From Bryopsis sp. KO-2023 (Eukaryota > Chlorophyta > Ulvophyceae > Bryopsidales > Bryopsidaceae), in the NCBI GenBank assembly GCA_030272585.1, contig BSYQ01000012.1, positions 2,604,001-2,668,000 on the forward strand: DNA of 64,000 bases, read 5' to 3'. The notes below the pieces were generated by a model. That model worked only from the letters and a program-made list of their open reading frames with translations. It was not told the origin of the DNA and searched no databases. Both the position numbers and the translations under genes were made by a program. How positions within the stretch are numbered: position 1 is the first letter of the stretch; each line of letters begins with the position of its first letter. This document shows, piece by piece, positions 49,601-62,040 of this stretch.

Positions 49601-50325
49601 CCTCCTCTCTCCCTTTTAAAAGGAATAAAAAAAAGGGGAAAAAGAAAATAAACATTCGAATATCTGCAACTGAATGTAGTGATGGAAAAAAAGAGATAGT
49701 TCGCGTTTTTTTCTTCTTCTTTTTTTTCCTTCCCCCTCTTGTCCAAACCCAATAGAAGGCATAGATCAACACTCAGAAAATCCAGGATATTATCTTTTTT
49801 TTTCAACCCCCCCCCCCCCTTTTTTTCCCCCTCTCGAAAGAAGAAACAAGACTCCCAAAACACCCTTCACATAATATCTTTTGCATGAAAACTCTACCAA
49901 AAAATATACACCCATATCCTCTTTGTTTTTCTTTTCTTTCCTGCCCTCTTTTTCATTTTTTTTCCCCCTTCAATTCTCCTCCCATCCAATCCATCCATTC
50001 ATCACAGCACAAAGTCGAAAAAAAAGGGAGGAAAAAACAAAAACATAACCCAACCCTGCACAGATGTAGTAGCTTCAACACCAAAAACACGTTCAAATGA
50101 TTCTCTCTCTCTTTTTTTTGTACGACTCTCACTCTTTTTTTTTATCTACAAAAGTGAAAGTTAAAACCCTCCAGCAGTCGAAAAATCCAACCACCACATT
50201 TTTCCACCCCAGCCAAAATTTCTCAGAGGCAAAAATCTATTTCACGAAAACAGGGAGACATCTTGTTCGTTTTTTCAGGCCCCTTGACATCATCAAAGAG
50301 AGGGTACAAATAAATACATGTACAT
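46675..50325. other. Intergenic, no convincing gene
   Basis: 46,700-47,080 is AT-rich. 47,085-47,133 (minus) resembles a tRNA lacking its D arm. 47,140-47,410 is an unexplained GC-rich block. 47,860-48,100 (+) has a 79-codon ORF with a transit-peptide-like start (MPQLTAPLKTFRSLRTYA) and no other support. 47,978-48,673 (-) is a 231-codon ORF without recognisable features, probably chance. 49,380-50,300 is homopolymer-rich 3' flank of DBP5. Confidence 0.4.
47085..47133 (-). other. tRNA-like fragment lacking a D arm
   Basis: On the minus strand, GGCAATT and AATTGCC could pair as an acceptor stem. A TTTGTT/AACAAA hairpin and a T-arm-like AGAGG-TTCAACT-CCTCT lie between them. The T arm is convincing, but the molecule is only about 49 nt, so it is a relic or an unusual (organelle-derived) tRNA. 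Confidence 0.35.
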
Positions 50326-53300
50326 TTACCCATCTGTCAAACCAGCTTTCTTTAGTACGTCGATAAACATATCTTCGTCGTCGTATTGGACCTCTGGAAT
50401 TTCGTGCTTGAAATAAGTAGAGATTTCATCCACCAATGCACCCTCCTGCATCCATTTGTAATTCCAAATATAGCCAAAAAAAAAAATGGAGTCGATGACA
50501 AAAATGAAAATACACACAGATTCTATCAACAATTTCGGAGTATGAATAAGGAGATGATTTTAATGTTTCAAAACTTTGCTAAAAAAAAAAGCAGCATCAA
50601 TATCGGCCAACATCCCCCTGAGTTTCTTGATAAACCTCCAACAAAGAACAAATATAAATCACGCACAGGAGCTAAAAATGATCAGTCGATCGATGAACAG
50701 TCACCTCCCCCCCCCCCTTTAAAAAAAAAATTGAAATGAAAAAAAAAGAATAAAAAGTCAAACTGGGTGGTGATTTTGACATACCCTATAGTTGCAGACG
50801 AGATTGAAGGCAGCTCCTTTTCGACCGAAACGGCCAGATCGACCGATTCGATGCAAGTAAGTTTCGTAGTCAGGGGAGCGATCGCCCTGCTTGATGGGAA
50901 TGTCGTAGTTCACCACCAAAGTTACATCCGAAACGTCAAACCCCCTGGAAAGCACATCGGTCGCCACCAATATCCTTGTCGTGTTTTTCCGGAATTCCTG
51001 TGATATGCAACAGCATAGGAAAGCATGTTTTTTTAGGTATCTTCCAAGGGAAAAAAAAACAAAAAAAGATGAAATTTGAATGCAGTTTATGTTACTCTTG
51101 ATTTTTGAATCATACACTTTTAGGCAAGTAGTGGATCGACCAGTGAGGAAGACTTTTTGTTGTATGGGGGATTCTGTTTTTGTTTTTTTTTTCATTCCTA
51201 TTTTTCGAGCCAAAGTGGGAGGAGGGCAAATGTTTGGTTCATTTTTCTTTTCTGTTTTCTCAAATGCCAGTTTGGGAAAGAAAAGCAAAAAAAGGCAGAA
51301 AAGAAACGAGAAAAGCTAATGATCATTAAAATTGAGATGGGGGGGGGGGAGGGGTTCATCCTTGATGCAGAATTTTTTTTTTGTTACTTTCCGGAAAAGA
51401 AAAGCGAAATCATCGGTATGTGGAGATTTTTTCGTACGTCAATGACTTTGTCTCTGGTTTCGAAATCCATTTGGCCGCTGATGGCTGTGCATGTATTGCC
51501 ATCCTCCATCAATCTCCTGTGCAAATTTCTTGCCCCATCTCGGGACCTCACAAAGATGATCGTCTGTCCAAGCTTCTCGCAATTTGGGAAAATCATATCC
51601 TGTGCAAAATAAAAAAAAGATGAAAAAATGACACAAAAATGAAATTCAAAAGGAAGGTGGCTGATCGATCGATCGAAGGGTGTGCAGTAGCATCATGCAT
51701 ATCACACCACTCTATTATGTAATAATCAGATGAGTCATACGCCGTCATGTAACGTTTTTCTTCTTCTGGAACTCCCCCCCCCCCCAAAGTTTCCAATTTG
51801 AAAAAAAAAGTTTTAGAAAGGTAGATATGCTTCCGAGACAGGTAGTTCAGATCCAAAAAATTATCTTAATTTCCCAAAAAAAACACAAATAAATGAATAT
51901 GAATATGAATAAATATTTGTGTGGGTGGGTGGGTCATGTAAGAGAATTTGGATTAAGAAAAAGGATAAAAGAAAAGCTGCTGCACCTTTAAGACTTTGTA
52001 CTTGGCATCCAAGTCTGGAGCCACGACTCGATATTGCTTAATCACATCCAGAGACAATTCTTCTTTCGGAACAAACACCTGGAAACGAAAAAAACCCATT
52101 CCAGAAATTGAGGAGTTCTCTAAAGCTGGACAAAAACCACATGGAGGTATCTCGATTCAAAACAATAGGTTTTATAATTGTTATTATTTATTTGAGGAGC
52201 ACAGGGCAAGAATTTTTTTTTGCATGATGATGGCGATTGTTTTCATTGCTGCAATATACATATATACATTTTTGTTTTTTTCGCCATTTTTTTTCCCCGT
52301 TGAATTTTTTTCATTGGAAAGAAAAAACAAACAAACAGCTGAAATGACAGATTCACAGGTATTTATTCATTTATTTATCCATGGATAAATACCTCATTTG
52401 GGACGTCCTCTTTGAAAATCACTCTGGCAAAGTCCTTGACTTCTTCGTTGAAAGTTGCAGAAAACAGAAGCACCTGTAGTTCCTTGGATTTCCTCTGGAT
52501 ATCCCTTGCCAAAAAAGGAACATAAAAATTCATGGCCTATTCCCTAATAACATAATTTATTCTAAGAATGGGGCAATGAAAATGAAAAACAAGAAATCGA
52601 GATCCTCAGCAAAACACTTATTTCACTTCTTTTTTTTATTTGTTTTGAATCTTCTTTTCTATTTTCTTGCAGTATGTTGTGGCTTCTTCTCTGCTTTCCA
52701 ATTATGTTTTTTTTTCTTTTCTTTTGCCCAACCCTGTCATATTTTTTGCTTTCTGTGGCGAATTCAGAAAGGAAAAAAAAATCAGAAATTAAATAAAAAA
52801 TACATAAATTAACAAAAAAAATTCACAATCCATACCTAATCATTCTCACTGAATCCCCCGCAAAGCCATCCCTGTCCAGCATATTATCGGCTTCATCCAA
52901 CACTAGCACCTACCCCCACACACATAAAAAAAAAAAAAGAAAGCAGTCAACAACCTATATTTAAAAAAAATAATAAACTAAAAAAAAAAAAACAATTTAA
53001 AAGAAAAGAAAAACTCTTAAAAAAAACAAGTTCATGTCAAAAAAACACTACCATTTGTATTGTGGATTTCAGTCTCAAAACAAAAACACAATATAATTTA
53101 AAAAAATTCACAGAATGATGTTTTCAATCATATAATGCAACCCTTTTTTTTTGGGGGGGGGGGGGATGTGACTACATGGATTCATAAGTGCGGAAAGAGG
53201 TATTCAAACTTACCACAATGTCTTGAAGTGCTAAAATTCGCCTTGTCAACCACCATTTGATTTTCCCATGAGTTCCAACAACCACCTGTGTAAAAATGAC

Positions 53301-56066
53301 AATCACAAAACAAACATTTAAAAATGAACCCCCCCGCACAGGAAAAAAAAAAGAAAATAATAATAAGAAATAGAAATAAGAAAATAGCCTGTCACCCAAA
53401 CCCACAAAAAGAGCAAGATATTTTTCTGCTTAGTAAAAGATCCTTGTTTTTTTAAATAGGTCACATTTTGAAAAAATTGCTTCAGAATCGTTCGTTCTAT
53501 TTTTTTTTCCCTGATACCATGCAACCATCAAATCGCAATCTCACCTACTCAATTTCAATTTCTTGAATGATTACAATAATTCCTTCAATAACCAAAATCT
53601 TTTTAAAAAGTCCCTGGATTTCCCAAAATGTTTAGGGCTGATTCTACGATAAAACCCGTTTGTTCTTACAGATCAGTTTTTGATGACAAAAAGGGGAAGC
53701 TGCCAGTATTGCTGGTTTTAGTCATAATTATATCCTTGTATGAAGAGAGGTGTCAACCCAACGAGTTACCGCCTTCAATCTTAAAATAAAATAAATCTTA
53801 AAAGAAAAAAGCATTTACCTGTTGCGAGATTCTCGACCGCTCTCCAATTCCATCCTCATCTATGGTTGCTGTGCTACAAGATTCTATTTTCGTAAACTGG
53901 CCCATTTTTCGCAACACTGCCAAATTTTGCTTGACCAGTTCCCTGTTTGAACAAAAAAAAAAAATAAAGTAAAATTCAAAACTTAAATCAACCCACTCAA
54001 ATCAGTTTTCCAACCGAAACTTGAAAATCTCTACAACATTTTTCGGGAATGTTCTGTTAGGAAAGTTCCAACCCCGAACACACAATTCCATTTCCCCGCC
54101 CCCCCCAAAAAAAAATAATACAAAAAAATATAAAATCGATGATCTATTTTTTCATGTCGAATTCAAAGTGTTGATTTTTCAAATGAAATGCAGACTCTTG
54201 TATTAGAATGATTTTAAAACTGATTTTTTTTCTTTTTTTTTGTCCCCCTACTAGGGACAATAAGCAACCACCACCCAGCAATATTTTATATATATATATA
54301 TATATTTCATACCTTGTCGGACACACACACAGAGCTTGCGGGGCTTTCAGATCAGGGTTCACCCTGGTCAACATCGCCAAGACAAAACAGGTCGTTTTTC
54401 CGCTGCCGTTGTGGGCCTGGGCGATTAAACTTCTGAAAGGTGGAGTCAAAATCATGGGCAGCGTTCTTGCTTGAATGGCGGAAGGCTTTTCGAAATTCAT
54501 CCCCGAGTACAACCCGTTCAGCAGATCTTGCCGAAGCCCTAGATCCTCGAAAGTCTGAGCTGATCTGTTTTTATGACAGACATGCATTTTTTAAGAAGTC
54601 ACACTTTTATGGAGCTATGGCAAGAAAGTTGACCATAAAAAGGAGTGAGAATGATTTTTTATAAAGGATGTTTTAAACCCTGTATTTTTTATTTTTTTTA
54701 ATATTTCAAAACCTGAATTTATTTTTCAAAAAATGTTTTAAAACCTGAATTATTTTTCCCTCTCTATCTCTCAGATATTCAGCGAGGTTGCAATTGTCAA
54801 ATTAAAATCGCTTGCCTTGATTGAAACAGCGGAACAGACAAGTTGGGGGAAAAAACCCAAAAATATTATCGAGAATAGTGAGAAAAAAAAACTAATTGAA
54901 AAACACAAATGAAAATGTTGAAAAAAATAATAATTAAAAAACACAAATGAAAACAAAAAAATAAAAAACATTAACGAGAATATATTGATCGCTCAAAATA
55001 CCTGTACATCGTGTTGTCCACGGTTTTAGTTTCGATTTCATGGCTGGGATCTCGAAGTTTTTTCGACTTCAATGAAATGTCTGGCGAGTCCACTACATCT
55101 TCATTAACCTGTCATTTTTTTTTCAAGACAATTTGAAACTTACAGTTAAAACCGCTGGAACTATATTATATGAAAAAAAAACAAAAACTGCCACAAACTT
55201 GTTCAACTCAACCAGATAATTGTGCAAATCAGAAGAGCTGAACCATTAATCTCCTCACAAAAACAAATAAAATCAAAATGCAACCTGCAGGGGGGCTCAG
55301 TTTTTTTTTTTTTTTCCCAGCAGAAACCCAGGGACTCACCAAAAACTTTAGCACAAGCTAAATATAGGGAACTTTTACAGGTGTTTGTACACAAACAATT
55401 TCAAGGAACATTTTATTTCGCACCTTCAGCTCTTTGACGTCATCAGCTAAATCCTCTCCTTCGTCCTTTTTCGTTTTGGCCAAAGACCCAGTGCCGGGTG
55501 GTAACAACCCAGGCGGAAGAGCAGCTCCCGTGGATGATGGTGCGGGTTTCTTTTCTGGCGGGCTCAATCCCGGAGGAACATCTACAGCGCCCGTGCCGTT
55601 GGAACCGTTCACTCCATTCGTTGGAGTTCCCATCGGTGGTAGAGCCGAAGCTCTCAATTCTGCGTCACCTGGAATTCAAAAAATATGTGTGTGGAGGAAA
55701 ATAAAAATAGAGCTGGCAAAAGAACGTTTCAACGGAACTAAAATTGCCCCTTGCGTTGTAGAGAAAAACCAAGGCGGAACAGTGCCGAGTCCTAGCTGCG
55801 ACTGCACTTTTGATGAGAAGAGTGGGAATTAAAAGTGGATGGCCATCCTCCCCATCAAGAATCGAAAAGCAAAAGTGTCTTTGCAACCCCAAGAATATAC
55901 ACGAAACAACACAATCCAGTCTTCGATGAAAAGCAATTGGAATCCTTCAGAGACCAGCCGAAAGATCTCAAACTTTTCTGTGGCGAAGCAGAACGACCCA
56001 AAACGTTTCGAATGATTCGACGACGCGGGCAGATTCGCGGTGCGTACCGTCGGCAATATCACCCAT
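50326..56066 (-). CDS. DBP5: DEAD-box RNA helicase DBP5/DDX19 (mRNA export)
   Basis: ATP-dependent RNA helicase that remodels mRNPs at the cytoplasmic face of the nuclear pore. Twelve phase-consistent exons: 56066-56048, 55668-55424, 55108-55002, 54564-54313, 53942-53819, 53285-53214, 52909-52836, 52504-52393, 52078-51986, 51599-51438, 50997-50785, 50445-50326; about 530 residues. Motifs in order: Q-motif region [20 protein letters not shown]...PSAIQ, Walker [25 protein letters not shown] box [12 protein letters not shown] ([11 protein letters not shown]), [35 protein letters not shown]. The variants NGSGKT and VGTHGK and the end [11 protein letters not shown] are typical of Dbp5. The N-terminus is Pro/Gly-rich. 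The start ATG lies in a 19-nt first exon ending at donor GTACGC. Divergent from the TPR gene. Confidence 0.96.
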
Positions 56067-56299
56067 GCCTCTTCCGTTCCCTTTCAACGTTGACTTTTTG
56101 CGTGTGAAGAGCGGCGGATCCTGCGACCAAAAGAAGCACCTCTTCCCTTGTTCCAACCCTGATTGAGAAGCGGAGAGAAAGCTGCTGCAAATGACGCGAT
56201 TCACACTTCACGCACACAAGACCAGTGCGACATGCGGCTCCCGTCTGTCGCTGACTCGGAAGGTCAGAATTTCTTTTAATCCAGGAAATTGAACAACAA
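56067..56299. promoter_or_regulatory. Shared divergent promoter region of DBP5 (-) and TPR gene (+)
   Basis: Only 233 bp separate the two start codons, so both promoters must overlap here. No TATA box stands out. Confidence 0.5.
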
Positions 56300-58273
56300 A
56301 TGGAACGAAATTTTCAGAAACACCACAACACCACAACACTGGACCACCAATTCGAATTCGTCGCAACCACCATGCACAGAGCCGACTCCGCGAGCCTCCT
56401 TCAAATCAAGGCCAGGCATTACAAGAAACGGGGGGACGATGCCGTGAAGAAGGGAAACTTTCGTCAGGCCCGGGAATTGTAAGAGTGTGGGGTGAACGCT
56501 ATGCCGTGCGCAACACACCTGTTCGCGCGTTCAATCAATTGCGACGTTTCCTCACTTTGAGCGGAGTGGAGCCATCACGCCGACATTCTTGTCTCTGCCT
56601 CACAGATACACTCACGCCATTAGTTTGTCCAAGGATGCTGAAACTCGCAAGAAGATTTTGATCGACCGTTCACGCGCTTGCGTCAGTGCGATGCGATACG
56701 AAGACGCTCTGAAGGATGCAGAGGAAGCTATAGCCATAGCTCCTAACTGGCACACAGCTCACTTTCAAAAAGGCGCTGTGTTGCTCGAACAGAAGGCGGC
56801 GCGAAAGGCGTCCCAAAGTCTAGCGCAAGCATGCAACTTGTCGAATGGTATGTCTCGCTTGATTGTGCAAGATGTGCTGGATTCACTCGCCCCGTTTCGT
56901 TTTCGAGAACACAAAGTATGAAGCCTCTGGCGAACAATCCATAGAAAGAACACAAACAAGGTACCAGTCATTTAGGCCTGATAAGTAGGCGTTCTGGGTT
57001 TCAGAGAAGGGAGAATACAGCGCAATGCTGAGGCGCTGCGTGGATGCTCTGACGCAAGAAGAGGTTGGGGAGGAGCTCATAGAAGCTGTCATCACTGCCG
57101 AGAAATTGGGCGATATTCCTATTATTGAACACGAAGGGGCATCCTTGGAAGAGTTGCGTGAAGCGGCATACAAGTACGAAACGCGCGTGTTCAAAGCTGC
57201 GCCTTTTCTCAAGTCACAAGTCGACTCATCGCAGGTATTTTTTCTTGAATCGAGAAACTGGGAATTACCTCTGTGCCTGCATCATTACTAGGGCTGTGAA
57301 CCAGGCAGAGACATCTAAGCCTCCATATCCAGACTACCGCACAATGCTTGTCCAGTGGAAACAAAAAAATACAGCTCGACACACCCTCTTGAGCGAACGG
57401 AGCGGATTCCTCAATTCGACGGGATGCCATTTGGCGGCAAGGGTAGATGCACGGCTGGCGACGCACGAGCTGGAAACTGTTCGAGATAAGGTAGACGGAT
57501 CGACACTCTAAACAGGCTAATACCTGTACTGTCGCAATATACCTCGCTTCTCATATCCAAGAGTCAATTTGCTCTCCTGGCAGGACCTGCCCATCCAAAG
57601 AGCTCTGTGCTTAGCCTGGGCCCGACTTGGAGATACCTATGCGCTGGAAGCCAGTCACCCAGATAGCGATATCAAAGAAGCCATCAAGTGGTGCACACTC
57701 TGTGTAGATCGCAGCCCAGAAAAAATGGACGAGTTCGATCGTCGGCTCACGGAAGCAGGTCGGATGATATCTGGGCCTCAGCTCGACAAAGTCCTCATAG
57801 ACGTTTACAACATCGACGGTGATAAGGTGGGCGGAATCCGCATCTGAGCCACAAAGAAACAGTGCGAAACGCTTTTCTAAGAACGTTTCTTCACAGGGAC
57901 TGTTTCGGGGCAACCTGTCCATAGTCTTCCCTAAAGCAGCCGTTCGCGATTTTGATTGCAATTCGCGGAGGCAATTCAGGGAAGCCCTTGCAGAGAAGGC
58001 GAATGTCCCTCTGTCTAAGATTTCCATCGAGAGTGCAAGACCTGTCCAGCCTGTGGGGAAGAAACCTGGCTTGGAAGTACACCTCGAGGTAAAGCAAAGT
58101 CGTCGCAGTATTTGGATTGATAGAATGCATGTTATTTTAATCAAGACTTTGTATCTATAGCTTGATGATTGTGTTGGCAGATCGACTTCGGAAAGGACGA
58201 GAGTTCAGCAAGAAGGTTTCTGAAAGTGTTCCAGGTGTGCCCAGCCATGAATGTAAAAATCATCGAAATATGA
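56300..58273 (+). CDS. TPR-repeat protein
   Basis: Exons 56300-56478, 56606-56847, 57005-57234, 57305-57490, 57584-57826, 57897-58088, 58181-58273 (TGA), in phase, about 454 residues. The start at 56300 may be replaced by the internal ATG at 56372. Two to three TPR units are clear in the N-terminal half: ARHYKKRGDDAVKKGNFRQA, YTHAISLSKD, and RYEDALKDAEEAIAIAPNWH...FQKGAVLLEQKAARKASQSL. A later unit (LCLAWARLGDTYALEA...IKEAIKWCTLCVDRSPEK) looks like another helical pair. TPRs mediate protein-protein contact, commonly with chaperones. The last exon could instead end at the donor after KVFQ (58234) and join the CS-domain gene that starts 9 nt after this stop; I found no phase-compatible junction. 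Confidence 0.75.
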
Positions 58274-58282
58274 CCTCGAAAT

Positions 58283-59080
58283 ATGAGATCAGTGCAAGAC
58301 GTGCATCCCTCCCCACCTACTTATGCTGAACTAGCAAGACTAAGAAAAACCCTTGCATACCAACCACTGGAAGAAGGTATCGCTAGTTTCAACAGTCGTT
58401 GCTTTCAAAAGGATATACTAAACAATGAACTGCCGTGGCCAGGATGAGCCAGGCTCCTTGTGGGTACAAGAACGCGACGCCTTCTCTTCTATTGAAATTG
58501 GACCAGCGGGAGTGGCTTTAGTTGATTCGTCGAAGGAAGAAAAAAAGCCGTCCAGCTCCACGAAAGAGGAAAGGAACGATAAGAGTATTGTGGTAAGGCC
58601 GGGGAAGATCTCTATGGAGCAACTACCTTGAATGCAGACTGGCACCTCTCAAACGAACACGGCTGAAACAGTGAGATCGACATTTTCCTCAGGTTCGGCC
58701 ATCAAGGAAAGAGCTTGCGCTCCCATACAAGTACTATTGCTTGGTTTATGGAGATGGCCGCCGGGTCGAAAGAAAAAAGAAGCACCCGTTCTGTATGTCT
58801 AGAGTGTTTTACAATGCGCATGACGTCGGGGAGGAAGTCTGGGTACAGATGTCTGATGGCGGCTGTCGCTGGCGGCAATCATCGTCGGAAGTAAAGGTCA
58901 TAGCGCTGCAGGTGAACACCGAAGTGGCGCATTAAAATGTGGGGGTTTTAAAGGAATGTCCAAAAAGGTTTCTTCAGCAAGCAGTGAATATCCGCCAAAA
59001 CTTCCGACAGGTTCCCAGCCAGATGAAATCGAACGAGCTCGATGTGATATTTGACCCATATTATATCAAAGGTAACATGA

Positions 59081-59143
<63 letters not shown>

Positions 59144-60132
59144 GAGATACCCCTCCTCTTAAAAGAAGTGTGTCCTGTTCATAACAAAAGTCAAATCAAT
59201 GGAATGCAGAAGCAGATATACTTGGAACTTTCTCCTGAGAATGACTGATGTTTGTCAGTGAAAACACAAACTGCACCATTGTTTGGCCAAATAATTTTAA
59301 TTCGAATATTGAGGGGTGAACTCACTTACTCAGCTACAATTTCCAACTTCGAATGCAGTTCAGCACTGCGTCACTGGAGAAACGTTTCTGGCTGGAGACC
59401 TGGATCGTGGAATCATTCCTGAAGACTGTACGTGGACTTATGGCCAAGGTAGCGGGGAGGACGGCTGCGTCCTGTATCTCCAGAAAATGAATCTCGAACT
59501 CATTGTCAAGTAAGTGGAGCAATAGGGGTTGAAAAAAAGACTCCCCACTTCGAAACCAGTGTCTCTTCCTGAGCGTAACGCCAGGCTCCCCTGTGAAAAC
59601 AGTGCAAATACACATCGATCATAGGGTAGCGCCCCAACGTCACTTTGTTGTGGAGCTGGAAGCATATGCTTTTTAGACAAGTACTCAATTTAGATTTGCA
59701 CACACAGCCCCAACATGCATTCCGAAATGTGGTGGCCTCGGTTAATGGCGGACCACCCGATGATATCGTGGGACGACTACGAAAAAGACTATAGCGACCT
59801 GCCAGACGACATTCTTAGCGAGCACCGGGCGAGGGAGGAGACGGAAGATGAAGTCAAGGGCTTAGAACAAACGGAGAAAAATACCAGGCACATCCTCCAG
59901 GTAAACTGTTTTGGGGATGTTTTTTCAAAGCTAAATGTGTAAAGCTTTGACGCGCGCGCATCATTCTGTTCACCAGGAAAGAGACGACAAAAGAAAACGA
60001 AGGAGACAAGAAATGCTCCACAAGCTCCGGACGGGAAATCATGTTGATTGGGTCAAGCTCAACAGATCCACAGGGCCTGTTCAAAGAGCATCCAGCTCTA
60101 TGAAATCAGACAGATTTGGTCACAGAATTTGA
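58283..60132 (+). CDS. CS-domain (NudC/p23-like) protein
   Basis: Exons 58283-58376, 58453-58592, 58693-58911, 58954-59071, 59314-59509, 59708-59900, 59977-60132, all in phase, about 371 residues. The first intron holds an ATACTAAAC branch-like site. The C-terminal third carries a CS-type beta-sandwich ending: CTWTYGQGSGEDGCVLYLQK, then NPNMHSEMWWPRLMADHP (compare LEKxNxxxWW in NudC proteins) and DDYEKDYSDLPDDILSEHR, followed by a basic helical tail (DDKRKRRRQEMLHKLR). The middle (KYYCLVYGDGRRVERKKKHP; WVQMSDGGCRWRQSSSE) is not recognised. CS domains act as co-chaperones with Hsp90 or dynein-pathway clients, which would suit a TPR partner. A (GTT)n microsatellite lies in the intron before exon 5. 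Confidence 0.75.
59084..59145. repeat. (GTT)n microsatellite
   Basis: About 20 perfect GTT/TTG units within an intron of the CS-domain gene, beginning just after the donor at 59072. Confidence 0.95.
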
Positions 60133-60996
60133 TCACAGCCCTGAAAAGTTCTGGCATGCATGGAACTTTTTTTTTTTTTTTTGGAATAATGTTAGATCAT
60201 TATTTAGGGAGCAATAGATTAGCTACTTGGGAGAAAACTGTCATTTCGCAGTAGTTGCTTAGGTCAAGTTTGTACAAGAGTGTGCTTGAAGTCAGACAGG
60301 TGCCGGCTCGGCCAGTAAAGTACGTATCCCCCAGCTGGGATATGAAGCTGGAATTTTTCTTAAAGAGATTTTCTTTAAAAGAGCCGAAGTGAGAGAAGTG
60401 ACAAGTTGGGATTGATCTCTTTTGTCCCCATTGTTTTCATCCCAAATTTTGACTGTAAAGTATCAACGATGGTTGCCATAACAAGAACAAGATGCATACG
60501 ATCCACTATGTCTCTTTGACCCTTCTTTTTTTCTTTCCCCTTTTCACAGCTGGTAATAACGATCCCAATCTAGACAAGATGCATTTCATTTCATACGATG
60601 GTGGCAAGACTACACGTCAGAATTCTTGGGGTGATGTTCTGTGTGAGAAGTGGCACGAGTGCGACGGTTTCAGTTTCGTTTTGCGGGGGAGCCTTGCCTT
60701 GTTCGATTCATCTCGCGCAATAAGAAAGGTAAATCACCCGCGAGCTGAGAAATCTACCTACGCTTGCGCTCCGACAACACCGGCCTTTCCCCCCGCTGTA
60801 CAGGAGCAAGCCAGTCTCACAGTCAGACTGGGAGGTGACACTGGAGCGAGTTGGGGCCGCTGGAGGCGACGAATTTGGGCGATCTTTGAAAAGCAAAAAC
60901 GTTGTCCCGAAAAAGTGGTGCTGGGTATCTCGATTCGAACCCCCCATCGTCGGCTCAATGCTTGTGACGTTCTGAAGACGTCATCATAACGTGAAG
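60133..60996 (+). other. Intergenic with an uncertain coding segment (60550-60989)
   Basis: After an acceptor-like TTTTCACAG ending at 60549 the + strand is open (NNDPNLDKMHFISYDGGKTT; WHECDGFSFVLRGSLALFD) up to a donor AAG/GTAAAT near 60728, and open again after CCGCTGTACAG. The two parts cannot be joined with certainty and no start codon fits, so this is an incomplete or decayed gene. The rest shows no features. Confidence 0.35.
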
Positions 60997-62040
60997 ATGA
61001 GCAATTATGTGAATGCCATATGGGACTTGCCTGGAGATATCGTGGGGCAGATCCTTAATCAATTGCGCCCAAAATCAATCGTTACCTGCATGTTGGTGTC
61101 GAAAACATGGAGGGATGTGGTGAAAAGACAACCAGGGCTGCAGGGAAAAATCAAGCTGGAGGCGGCATGGAGATGTCGTAATCTAGACCCAATTGTTCAT
61201 TACCCCGCTGAAAGTTTTTACACCTGGAGCTGTGCGAGAAGCAACAACAGAGTTGCGTTGGCAGGTCCGGATGGCGTTCTAGTGCTGGATTTGAGAAATG
61301 GGGATATTCTGTTCGATTTGAGAGGTTGGGCAGGGGCGACTAGGTCCCTTTGCTTTCTGGATGAACTTCTTGCATCAGGGGGGTGCAGCGGCGAGCTGAG
61401 GGGTTGGGAGGTTTCCAGTGGAGATCAGGTTTTTTGTGTTGGTGCATTCTCTTGCTATGTTTCCTCCATTGCTGACCTTGGAGATTATGTCGCTTTGGGC
61501 GGTTGGGACGGTCGGCTTGAGACTTGGAAGAAGGAGAGTTGGAGTCGATTTGGAAATCTGAAAGGTCACACCGACTACATAGACTGCCTATCCTCTGCAA
61601 AAGAAGGGGCTTTGTTGGTGAGTGGGTCGGGGGATAGCACCATTCGAGTTTGGGATGTTTTGGAAAGCGCATGTGTGAATGTCCTCAGCGGCAATTCCCA
61701 TGGAGCCAGTTGCTTGGAGGTTTTCGACGGGTTTATCGTGTGTGGATTATGGGATGGGTTGATTTTCTTGTGGCGATTGGAAAGTGGAGCTCTTTGGGGT
61801 GTTTTCGAGGGTCATGTTAACGGAATTGCAGCGATTAGCTTCGATGGAGTTCGGATTGTGAGTGGTTCGCATGATGGGGTTATTAAGGTATGGGATCTGA
61901 TGGAACAGGGGTGTATTCGAACTTTTGTGACGGGGGATTGTTGTGAAAGGAATGGTATTTGGGTTGATGGGGATGAACTGGTGGTGGTGGCCCAAAGTGG
62001 AAGAATGCTGGTGTGGAATTTCTTACGAGACCTCGAGTGA
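60997..62040 (+). CDS. F-box / WD40-repeat protein
   Basis: Single-exon gene, 347 residues from the ATG at 60997; the upstream GTG at 60991 is in frame but not needed. The F-box is at residues 8-45 (WDLPGDIVGQILNQLRPKSI; LVSKTWRDVV), the Skp1-binding module of SCF ubiquitin ligases. It is followed by about six WD40 blades, clearest in GHTDYIDCLSS...VSGSGDSTIRVWDV and GHVNGIAAISFDGVRIVSGS...VIKVWDL. Probably a substrate adaptor for ubiquitination. Lack of introns contrasts with its neighbours. Confidence 0.92.
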   Translation: MSNYVNAIWDLPGDIVGQILNQLRPKSIVTCMLVSKTWRDVVKRQPGLQGKIKLEAAWRCRNLDPIVHYPAESFYTWSCARSNNRVALAGPDGVLVLDLRNGDILFDLRGWAGATRSLCFLDELLASGGCSGELRGWEVSSGDQVFCVGAFSCYVSSIADLGDYVALGGWDGRLETWKKESWSRFGNLKGHTDYIDCLSSAKEGALLVSGSGDSTIRVWDVLESACVNVLSGNSHGASCLEVFDGFIVCGLWDGLIFLWRLESGALWGVFEGHVNGIAAISFDGVRIVSGSHDGVIKVWDLMEQGCIRTFVTGDCCERNGIWVDGDELVVVAQSGRMLVWNFLRDLE

